This document shows positions 54,520 through 64,000 of a DNA stretch of 64,000 nt, one piece after another; the stretch's first letter is position 1, and the number at the start of each line of letters is the position of its first letter. Where the stretch lies: assembly GCA_022829145.1 (NCBI GenBank), contig CM040753.1:16397884-16461883 (forward strand). Reading direction: 5' to 3'. The DNA comes from Albula goreensis (taxonomy: Eukaryota > Chordata > Actinopteri > Albuliformes > Albulidae). The translations under genes were made by a program, and so were the position numbers. Under the pieces are notes generated by a model. The model did no database searches, was not told where the DNA came from, and was given only the letters and a program-made list of their open reading frames with translations.

Positions 54520-56900
54520 ATTTCAAATGTGTAGTTTTCAATTATTCATTTATTTAATTTATTCTTGCATGGTTAGATGCAAAGAGCTGGTAAGAAGATT
54601 TCCAGTGAAGACTCACCAACATGTGAAGATTGTGCACTGGCTGTTAAAATTAGAGGAACATGAACCTTCTAAGCTTTAAAGTGTAGATTGAAAGTCAACA
54701 TTAGGAATCTGGTATTAATTCCCAGAGAACCAGTTTGTATCAAGGTTTTTTAGTTTCCTTTCAGTCCGAAGCTAACGTAGACCTTGGGAATGATGTTGAA
54801 ACACTTCAGAGCCTGTTCGCTTAAATGAAGCAATTGCCTTCTGAAACATTAAACCACCATGCACACATCAGTCCTCTATGACTGGACTCATAGCACTATT
54901 CTGGTGTACTCTCCAAACAAGGTTGTACTTGTGCACTTATTTTCAGCTGTTTGGCAGGCTAACTTGTACTTTTTTAATTAAGATTTTCCACACTGTCCAG
55001 TTATACAGCTTGGTATGAACTGAAGAAGTTGGGTGAAGTGCTGTGCTAATGGCTACAACGGCGCACCCTACCTGGGAATGGAGCCAACAACTTTTGAGTT
55101 TCAAGCCCAGTTTCCTTATGTCAGACAAAACAAAAAAAAAAAAAACCCTTTCAAAGAGGCGCCTGTTTGTCAGATGAGAAAAAATAAAACTCGTTGAGAT
55201 CGGCCTGTGAAATAGGAACACCCATCTGTGTTGCTTTGATGCTTAAATATAGCTTAAATAAACCACATTGTTTTGTTTCCCTGGTGCAAACTGATAGCTA
55301 ACAGGCCATGAGTTACAGTGGTTGAGTGAATGAGTTTACAGTAGGGCACAACCTGGTTTTCTAAATGAATGGAGCCAGTTTGGAATTACATTGCTAAAGG
55401 CTTTAGGCTTCAGTACTTGTCCTGGAGTGCTGTGGAGTCTGCTAACTTTTATCAGCAGTTTATTGACTCAGTTAAAACATAATTTTATAGTTGCCCTGCA
55501 CATCTTGGTTTTTTGGACCTGAACTGGTTGAAAACAAAAACCAGCATGTACTTCAGCTGTCTATGACTCAGAGTGATTTCCAATGAATAATATTTATATT
55601 AATATTAACATTGATATATTAATCGTGATTACTATTGATTTCCATCATTTGGTCCCAGTGCACTTCCCAGAATTGTGTTGAACTGACAAAGACTGATGCC
55701 CAGGCCTAGGAAGCTGCAACTTCAGAAAAAAGAAGTGCTACCATTCATTTGTTCCAGCCAGGCACTAAATCAATTGTCTCAGGTAATAAGCCCCCTACCT
55801 GTCTGTGCCAAACAGAATCCATGTATTCAGTGCACAGGTGAAACAAATACATGGTAGTATTTCAGACTACTTTCTGCAGTCAGGAGTTGCAGCCCCTGGA
55901 TAGAATCCCCAGTTCCCCATCATTGATAATCTCAAGCATTTCTGCATATCATATCAGGAATTTGGACCATGCATTAGAGCCAGAGAACCAGCCCACCGTA
56001 GAAGCTTTAGAATCAAAGAGCATTGGGAATAGAGTTTATTCAGAGCTTCCTTTGAAAACACTTCTGTTGTAAAAATATAAATCCTCTGTTGATAGGAGTC
56101 ATTGCATCACTGTTGCCACTCTAATTTTGGTTGACTGAATAATTAAATTGCTATGGGATTCAGATGTTATTTTTAATATGTGGGTCTCCTTTTCAGTGAC
56201 CTGTCCTTGTGTGACAGTAACATCTTTGAAATCTTTTGCCCTCTCCTTTTTCTCTATAAATTGCTGCCAATTTTCCTACATCTACTCTTTAGTCTTATTA
56301 CAGTTATTTAATCAACCAAAAGTTTGACTAATTTCTGTTTACTATTCTCCCTTGGCATCAGTGGTAATAAAGAGCCCCATATTATGCAATACCAAATGGT
56401 AGTTCTGGTTTATTGCTGCTTTTGGCTGAATGGTTAGTCTGTAACTATGAGTTGTGTTATCTGCCAAGTTCTACTGTACTGATGTGTCCCAAATGGCAAG
56501 GGAAGGAGGGCGTGGCCCATAGTCACCATCAGCCTGCCACTGTTGGTTCCGACCAGGGGTTATGTCCCCCCTGCCACAAAAGAGTCCCATGATGCCGAGC
56601 GGTGTTGCCAGGGCTGATCAGCGACTTTCCTCAGTGAGAAGAAACGAGAGCAGAGATCGAGAAGCGGTGTGAGTGTTGATGGCAGGGGAAGGAGATCAAG
56701 AAATTTAGGCAGCATCTAAGACTGAATTTTGGGGTAGTACATGTGCAGTTGGAATGGAAAATGAGAGGGCAGTGGTGAAAATGAAGGGATGAAGGAAGGG
56801 AGCAGTCTGGGAGGAGAACAGTTTGATGGAGGTGAGCCTAGAGAGAAACAGATAGAGCCCGGAGGGAGACAGACCCAATTGGGGGAGGGGCAGGGGTAGA
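54520..56900. other. Spacer between ftsj3 and the lim2 upstream region
   Basis: No coding block recognised on either strand. It contains a foldback element at 55712-55897. From about 56500 the base composition becomes more GC-rich toward the candidate lim2 promoter. Confidence 0.5.
55712..55897. repeat. Foldback element A
   Basis: The two arms (about 55712-55770 and 55838-55897) are inverted copies. The left arm has GCTGCAACTTC, then AGAAGTGCTACCATTCATTT; the right arm has AAACAAATACATGGTAGTAT and GGAGTTGCAGC. No open frame inside. A related element lies at 59036-59178. Family not identified; a miniature inverted-repeat transposable element is likely. Confidence 0.65.
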
Positions 56901-56939
56901 TAGGGATTAATATGGCTCACATGTTGCGCTCGATCATTC

Positions 56940-57068
56940 CCTCTATTGTGGCCAGAACAATGAGGGCACCGGGTACGGGGCTTAAAAACCAGGGGCGCAG
57001 CCAGAGCACGAATGAGCGGCTGTGGAAGGAGGACTGAGTCAGCCAGAGAGAGAGGGGGAGTGTGAGAG
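56940..57068 (+). promoter_or_regulatory. Candidate promoter and noncoding first exon of lim2
   Basis: A TATA-like TTAAAAA at 56982-56988 precedes a short GC-richer stretch that ends in an AG|GTATCT donor at 57068. The first lim2 coding exon has an acceptor at 58616, so an upstream noncoding exon is needed. CTGAGTCAGC at 57034-57043 is the core of a Maf response element (TGCTGAGTCAGCA), the hallmark of lens genes. ATTGT (56945) and ACAAT (56957) form an inverted pair of SOX-type cores. Motifs are seen; their role is inferred. Confidence 0.35.
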
Positions 57069-58655
57069 GTATCTGAAAACTGCAACCTTCTGTGCATCTA
57101 TATATTCAGTACGAGTACTCATTTTTCAGTATCTTGAATGACAAAGTTTCTCTGGTTTTTAATGTAGATCTTCTTAGAATATTAAACTGCTCTCGTATGC
57201 TGTGACTGTATTGCTTCTGCAGTTATCCGCTAGCTCTTTGGTATTTTCAGGACATGTTCTACAAGGAAACCAACCTGTCAAGATCTTACTGATGTATGTG
57301 CACAGTGAACTTTTAAAGAGTATCCATTTTTGTTTTCTAAATGTTTTGTTTTTAATGTGGAGATTAGAGTTAAAGAAGTTAAAGAGGTTTCAGTTAAAGC
57401 AAAGAATACATATAAACTGGTCTTGTTTTGCAAAAAAAAAAAAACCTGACAAGTCATCCTGCATCACAGAATCTGTTCTAAAGCCAATTGTGAATTGTTC
57501 TTTAAACTTTGGTTTTTAATTTTGGTTTGCCCTTGCAGCATTTCTTGAGAGTAATTTTCTAAATTGGTTATGATCCTTGATATGACGATATGATGCGATG
57601 TGATATTTCAGTGGGAGATGTGAGCTAAATATGTGGTTTTGTTGAAGAGAAAAAACAACATTTCAGCTGAGCTATGTGTGTGTGCATGCACACAATGAAC
57701 TGATCCAGTGTCAGTGAGGTGAACCATGCACCTTCATGTTCACCTTGTCCCTGGAATAAATGGCAAATGGAGCAGACAGCAGTGCTTTAGAAGAGGCTTT
57801 GTTTAACAAAAACAGGCTTAGCTGTTAAATAACACCCATTTGAAACAATTATACATTTTTGCTATGGAGAGCAAAATCCTTTGAACGGTTTAAACATGTT
57901 GATGACTACAGTGTATTTTAATCCCACCCAGCATGTAGCTGATGACACCACACTCTTCCATCGTTTGCAGGCTCTAGCAGCTTAAAGACACTTTGCTCTT
58001 GAGCTGAAATATGCCTACGGCTATTTCAGTGCCAGGGGGTAGGTCAAGGTATAAAAAACTCATTTTGGGCAGATGCATGTGTGTTATACTCCAATTGTTT
58101 TTAGAATTGAGCAATGAGCCAACGATTTTTACTATTGATGAATGCAGAACGATAAAAGTGAAGGGAATTTAAAGCATAAATGTATAAATAAATTTAAAGC
58201 AGAAATGTTACAAAAATTAAATTATAAATAGTTTTGAAAAATTGCGTGGAAAAAGGAAGACTTGTGAAAGCCCAATTCAACTTGCTGTTCATGTGCTGGC
58301 TGCCAGTTCAATATGATGAATGCACTGGAGAGCAGAGAAGAAGGCTCTATTTAGATATGTTAACATGAGCATACAGCTTTAATTTAGGTGTCATATTTGT
58401 TTTGTCTGAAGGAAATTTCACATGTGAAAAACATGATAATGTCTCCATGTGATATATTATCACATGTGATGTGTTCCAAAACAGAAGTTTTTCTTGTGTA
58501 ACCATATAAACATTTTGTGTGAAAACCATCTGAGTTTCGGATAAGGGTATAGATATGAATATATTAAAGTGCTTAGTTTGTTTCTCAGTATATTTCCTGT
58601 CTTTCTTCAACTGCAGCACATTTCGGAGGACTGTGCTATCCCAGGTGGCTCCTTG

Positions 58656-61600
58656 ATGCTATACACTCTGGCAGGCGGGGGCACACTCTGTGGTGTGGCT
58701 GCCCTGGTATTGCTTATTGTCTCCACGGCGACTGATTTCTGGATGCAGTATCGCTACTCTGGTAGTTCAGCCAGTCAAGGACTCTGGAGATACTGCATCA
58801 GGAACAAGTGCCATGCCCACACCATCACTGTGGGTGAGTTTGATGAGAGAGATTGGGAGTGGGCTAGGTGCTGACTGTAGGAGTTATCTTATGTAACCAC
58901 TACATTGTTATGCAGGCCATCCCAACAGTTAACAGTTTTTGATTCTCAACATTCCCAGCATGTAAATGTGTCCATCCAGGTTCTTGAATGTTGCCTGGAA
59001 CATTGCAGGTGTTTATAATGGGGATGTGAAATCTCTGCTTTAGAAAGCAGAAGTGCTATTGTTCCACCTGAGCACAAAACCAGCAGATTCTATTTTGCAC
59101 TATTCAGCCAGGTGGGGGGTTGGTTTAGTGCCTGGGCGAAACAAATACATGGTGTTACTTCTGCTTTTTGAAGCTGTAATTTAACCCCCGGTGTGAAATA
59201 CTACTTTGTTTGTAAGGAAGGTTGATTTGTTATGCTGACCATCTCTCTCTTTTGTTATCCCGTGCATTTCATGTTCCCCACAGCATTCTGGGATGCCACA
59301 CGTGCCTTTATGCTGCTTTCTGTTTTGAGCTGCTTTGCTGGGGTGGTGCTGGGCCTCAGTGCTTTCGCCAATGGAACCAAGAGCAGACGAGTGTGGACCG
59401 GGGGAATAGCATTGCTAGTGTCAGGTGAGGGTGGAGAAGAAGAGAGAGGCAGGGCTGTGATATGAGAAAAGGAGAGTGAGCACAGAGGAAAAATGTGAGA
59501 TCTCAGCAACCAAAAATATTTCTTTAAAGGAAGACTTAAGTCATATTCCAATGTGTTGATGAGGTTAGGTTGCAATGATAGTGTTCTCTACTATCATGGA
59601 TCATTTTCAGATTATTTAAAGTTTTAAAAGAAATATCTATTTTCACTGGTGTTCAGAACAAAATTCTTATTTCATTGAACAGTTTGGGTAGCGATGTATT
59701 TCACTGAACATGCTCAGGGACCTGCTGGAGTGAAATCCAAGTGAGTTCAAAGGTCAAATTAGTGTTTCAAATATTTTTATTTTCCTGAATCTGACTTCAA
59801 TATTCAGGACAGAAAGGGGGGATAGAGATGGTGAGGAAAAGACAGGTTTAAGTAATACTGGGAGCGGAGTATTGCACTGTTCAAGAATCTAGAGGAATGC
59901 AATAAAGTATTTTGCAGGTTAGACCTGGATGTTCTTACTGGCCCTTTTTGACCAACACTTCATTTGATCTATTTTTCATGACATAACAAGGATTCAGACT
60001 ACACATATATATTTTTCAGTCCTTCTTCCTTCCTCCTCTTGTTTTTTTTTTCCTCAGGTGTTCTGGCCCTGCTAGCTCTGTCGATTTACACTGGGGTAAC
60101 AGTCCAATTCTTTGGAAAGCGGTTCATGGACTGGCGTTTCTCCTGGTCCTATATCTTGGGTTGGGTGGCCATCATCTTGGCTTTTACAGCTGGTAAACCT
60201 CTTACACATGTGCCTCTTGTCTGTCTGTCTGTCTATTGCACATGTCAGTCAAAGGGGCTGCTCTGTCAGCATCAGACAGAGCTGATGTCATCAAGGTAAG
60301 TATGCCTCTGACATCTGCTGTTTGATCTCACACGTGTGCCATATTATGATAGACGGTAATGTAAATGAGAGACTCTTGTCTTTAACATCCTGAATACAGA
60401 TTTCTGGTGTCCTTAGGTCTCCCAAAGTGGCTTTCAATGTAAGGATGCAGTAATTTTTATTTTTAAAAACACATTCTCTTTTCATGTTTATAAACCTCAT
60501 TTAGATAGAGGGAAGTTGGAGGTTGAGATAGATCAGAGGGAGTACAGTGCAGAACTGGCATAAGCAGGCCCCGCGACCTTCAGAGCAAGGACATATTTGT
60601 GCTAATGATGGGGAGCGTTACCGCTAAGCTGCGACTTTGCCACAGGCTACTGGTATTTTTTTAACCTTGTGTTTAGTTTGGCCCCCTGAGCGGCCCAGTC
60701 CCTGAAGCCACTCCACCCCATTGCAGTCTGAGCCCAATAGCCTTGGCCGGGGGGGATTGGATGGGAAATCTTCTTCCTGGAAGGCCAGTGTGTATGATGG
60801 TTTTTGTTTCCATAAATTACTCTGGATCAGTTATCTAATTAGCTACCTACGCTAATGCCACTGAACGCAATTAGATTATGAAAATGTTTTGTATAAAAGC
60901 ACAGGAAAAAATCAACTTCAACTTCAACTGTCATCCATTAGTTCAAAAAGAAACTTCATGTAAAGTTAAGCTTGTCTAAATTATTTGAATATGTTACAAT
61001 CAGAAGTTGAAATCCAGAAATAGATTCAAATCTCTCGGTCCTTTCTTGGCCTACACACTGCAGGGTACACCCTGGTGATGTCAGCTGTCTATGACTGAGG
61101 ACAGGCAGGGCACCACTGGCTTCATCCCACCAAGGAAATGGGATGTTTAAATTGGCCAGGGTTCTATGGGTTACCGTTACACAAGATTTTCCAAATGACG
61201 TGCCAAGCATGCAGTTAACATAAGTGAGATGTACACCATTCCTCTGATCGGCGCAGAGCTGTGGAGCCAGTAGCTCAGAGTGGACACACATGAACTGGGG
61301 AAGCTCGTTTGAAGGCAGGTGGCAGAGGACCAGCTGAAGAGTTACATTTAGTGATTACAAATTTGGATAAGACGTACAGTCAAGTCCAGAAGTATTTGCA
61401 CCCTTGACTGAGATGGACCTAAAAGGTTGTATAGAATAACCAATAGATAAGATAATGAGATCTGCTGTATGCTCATACATATGTAAAAAAAAAAATTCTA
61501 AAACAGTTCTCATGAAAATGTTTTTTTCTTTTTCATACAAAATACCATTGCACTATTCCGATGTACTACACCACTTTGTTTCCTGAAAAATGTTGGGGTC

Positions 61601-62558
61601 AAAATTATTGGCACCCTAGTTTTTCATTCTTGATGCAGCATTAAATCTTTCCCTATAATGATTAATAAGTTTGGATAACACATTGGGAGGGATCTTGGAC
61701 TGGTTTACATGCAGAACCTATCAAAATCTACTATGACCTTAGGTCCCGTCCTAATTCAGACCTCAGGTTTCAGTTGGGCTCAAGTCCAGAGACTGAGATG
61801 GCATTGAAAAAACCTTGACTTTGTTTTCAGTCATTTCTTTGAGGATTTTGAGGTGTGTTTAGCATTGGCCTGACATGCATGCAGTCAAATCTCAACCAGA
61901 TTTTTTTGTTGACATTTACATTTTGTTGGTGTTCTAAACAAATTCTCACATTTCAATTTTTGAAAGCTCTTAGAATTTTTTTACTGTTTAGACTTTGAAA
62001 CATGAATAGAAGGGACACAATAATAGTTAGTATAGTATGGTCAGCGCTCCATGCTTGTTTGATGAATTTATATATTCATAATTGTATGTGAATAAATCTT
62101 ATCTAATGCAATGTATATAATAATCCAAAATTTCTTCCTCATATCCTCCTAAGATTTATTTTTACAGACGCATGTTTTTTCATGTACGATGCTGATGATA
62201 TTCTCTATAAAGTTGACCTGGTATACCACGAAGCTGGCTTAACAAATTGCCTGGCTAACTCTGGTAAAACATGCTGGAGTAAAAATATGTGAGAGGCTGT
62301 TTTAGTGAACACATAGCCATTAACTGTTTATTTTGAACAAATTAAATGGATTTAGAGCTAGCTTGATTAACAGAAATGTCTAATTAATGTGTGGCCAATG
62401 TTAGCTTGATGACCAGTGGCCTGGCTTTGTGGTACACCACCCAGCTTGTTGATAAAATAGTCACTAATTATGTGTTGCTTTCCTCAGGAGCATTCCAGCT
62501 CTGTGCTTATCAGAAGAACATTGCTGAACCTGCTCCTGCCAACATCGCTGAGAGCTGA
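58656..62558 (+). CDS. lim2: Lens fibre intrinsic membrane protein LIM2/MP20, 4 coding exons
   Basis: Four-pass PMP22/claudin-family protein of lens fibre plasma membranes, involved in fibre cell junctions and fusion. Exons 58656-58833, 59284-59424, 60058-60192 and 62488-62558 join in phase to 174 residues; human LIM2 has 173. Matches: ATDFWMQYRYSGS, the family signature QGLWRYC with a second Cys (RNKC), WDATRAFMLLS, LSIYTGVTVQFFGKRF and DWRFSWSYILGW. Hydrophobic helices lie at about 4-24, 67-88, 107-127 and 137-157. The ATG is the first one after an acceptor at 58616, and 39 bases of 5' untranslated sequence remain on this exon; an upstream in-frame ATG at 58569 lies in the intron. The C-terminal tail (YQKNIAEPAPANIAES) differs from the mammalian one. 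Fish have several lim2 paralogues; which one this is cannot be told. Confidence 0.93.
59036..59178. repeat. Foldback element B in lim2 intron 1
   Basis: Inverted arms: GCTTTAGAAAGCAGAAGTGC on the left and ACTTCTGCTTTTTGAAGC on the right, with AAACAAATACATGGT shared with element A at 55712-55897. Same unnamed miniature inverted-repeat family. Confidence 0.6.
61378..61880 (-). mobile_element. Tc1/mariner DNA transposon remnant (3' half)
   Basis: The left end starts with TA then CAGTCAAGTCCAGAAGTATT, a Tc1-type terminus at a TA target. GTGCCAATAATTTTGACCCC is read on the minus strand, a common trailer of fish Tc1 elements. Farther in, the minus strand encodes the degraded block SQSLDLSPTE, equivalent to the WPSQSPDLNPIE motif of Tc1 transposases. 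Several stops interrupt the frames and the 5' half is absent. It lies in lim2 intron 3. Confidence 0.75.
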
Positions 62559-62799
62559 ACACACGGAAGCACTCAGCATGTAACAATCAAACACTTCCAG
62601 CTGGAGAAAAAGCATGCCTACATGTCTGCTGGAAATCAGTAGGGATTCCAGGGTTAGATGAATCACACTGGTGCAGAACCACTCCCTCATGTATATACTT
62701 GAAAATGGGTCACAGTAGATTTATCTGACATAGTTACTTGAACATACTTATGTTGCAGATAATATTGGCCCAATGGCTTTGGTAAGAAATGCTGCATAG

Positions 62800-62805
62800 A
62801 ATAAA
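62800..62805 (+). terminator. Poly(A) signal of lim2
   Basis: AATAAA 242 bases after the lim2 stop; another lies at 63423. The remaining sequence to 64000 holds no recognised gene. Confidence 0.55.
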
Positions 62806-62829
62806 TGGCCGTATAATGCAATTATCTTT

Positions 62830-64000
62830 ATAGCTCTCATTTCCTTCCTTTTGTCTCTTCATTATGTACTGAGCTATAACACAATAATTTGTGGTCGCTA
62901 GAGTCTCAACATTCCCATAGTTATGCACCAGAATGGTGTTTATGTCTGCCGTACATTTATCTCTTATCATTTCATTGGCTCAAAAGGGTCAGTAATTGAC
63001 AGTTCATTGTAACTCCGCTCATGATAGGCTTCATGAAACCTCATTCTCCCATCTCTGGCTAAGAGTATAAAAGCACTGCCACAATTTGACAGGGTCAGAC
63101 AAGGCTTTCATTTTAGCAAAGGTTCCCTCCCAATTATGGACTCTCTCCACGGCATGCCAAGCAAACAACATAAGGCAACCCACCTACATTTTTTGACCAA
63201 AATCACAACCTTTTTGATGTCAACTATTAGTAATACTAAAACAAAAACAACCAATGTTATCAGTATAGGGGTGATCTTCTGTGTACATACATACACTAAT
63301 GCTCACTGGTAAACAAAAACCAAATCAAAGTACTGTTTGATAAATAATTTCTGACAGACAGGTGTAATGTTATCCTCATGTTATCCTGTACTCTCAGACT
63401 GTCCTTCTATGCTGCATGTTGCAATAAAACATACAAGCAAAATATCTCTTGACTGTTCATTGAAAAACAAAGATTTGTGATTTTTTTTCCCCACATAAGT
63501 TCATATATTGCCATTTTCAGGTTTAATCTAAAAGCTAGTTTACAAGTTCATCCCCACCAAATGGAACTCACAGTGAAGGTTCATGTTCATGAAGCACATA
63601 TGAGGCCTGTCCTTGGGTGCTCACGTCCCAGCTGTGTCATTGCAGACTCTGACTGATGGTCCACACTGGTGAGGTAACAATGCTAGGGAATGATAGAGGG
63701 TTAAGGCTGTTAACACCATTAACCTCACTGCTCTCTTGTGGCCCTTCCTGGTTGGTCAGCTGTCTGCAGGTGCATGCACTGAGTTTATGCTGTCTTTTAG
63801 ATCCTCCAATGACACAGGCAGAATGTAATTGCTGGTGCATCTGCAGTGTGGAAAGATGTGAAAAGCTACATGAATCAGTGGAGTGACATGTTTATGGCCA
63901 GCTCCTCCTAAGTCGCCATGGGGAGCTTGCTGTGGGTGGCTAAGAACTTTGGCTCATTTTGGGTTAGGGGAAAAATGAATTCATTTACAATTATTACAGG
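62830..64000. other. Downstream flank of lim2
   Basis: No exon recognised on either strand and no repeat family identified. A second AATAAA at 63423 could serve a longer lim2 transcript. Confidence 0.45.

Noticed and set aside
58569-58655. In-frame 29-residue N-terminal extension of lim2
   Set aside because: An acceptor at 58616 lies between it and the usual start, and the family starts with a short N-terminus at the downstream ATG.

Overview
The window looks like nuclear DNA of a ray-finned (teleost-type) fish. The coding genes are vertebrate, split by short GT-AG introns in AT-rich DNA. The proteins are about as close to their human counterparts as fish orthologues usually are. The repeats are of fish type: tRNA-derived SINE pieces, Tc1/mariner remnants, small foldback elements and long CA/TA microsatellites. 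I saw no bacterial, plasmid or phage features, no CRISPR, no rRNA and no intact tRNA gene.

Layout. 1-17.9 kb: mfn1 (mitofusin 1) on the minus strand, 16 coding exons, with the last coding exon lying off the left edge. 17.9-22.6 kb: gene-poor DNA with one C2H2-finger-like fragment. 22.6-25.0 kb: a decayed Pim-type serine/threonine kinase on the minus strand. 26.6-32.7 kb: hormad1 (meiotic HORMA-domain protein), plus strand, 12 exons. 36.3-38.4 kb: plaat1 (phospholipase A/acyltransferase), plus strand, 3 coding exons. 39.7-54.0 kb: ftsj3 (pre-rRNA processing methyltransferase, yeast Spb1 family), plus strand, 21 exons. 58.6-62.6 kb: lim2 (lens fibre intrinsic membrane protein MP20), plus strand, 4 coding exons. 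Exon borders were placed by hand from splice sites, phase agreement and remembered human proteins. All junctions of the five intact genes keep frame.

Functionally the genes are mostly unrelated: mitochondrial outer-membrane fusion, meiotic chromosome axis, lipid remodelling, ribosome biogenesis and lens fibre structure. The one suggestive pairing is plaat1 with lim2. PLAAT phospholipases clear organelles in lens fibre cells (shown for zebrafish Plaat1), and LIM2 is a lens fibre membrane protein. Here they lie about 20 kb apart in the same direction, separated only by ftsj3.

The most unusual sequence details are in ftsj3. Exon 18 starts with a donor-like GTAAGC directly after its acceptor and ends in a GC donor. 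A nearly identical piece of about 200 bp occurs in introns 11 and 13, one copy carrying a long GT tract. The protein ends in an expanded glycine-lysine tail. A second GC-AG intron is in mfn1, and hormad1 exon 2 has two competing donors 5 nt apart. I did not find a clearly new biological system; the findings are splicing, duplication and regulatory leads.
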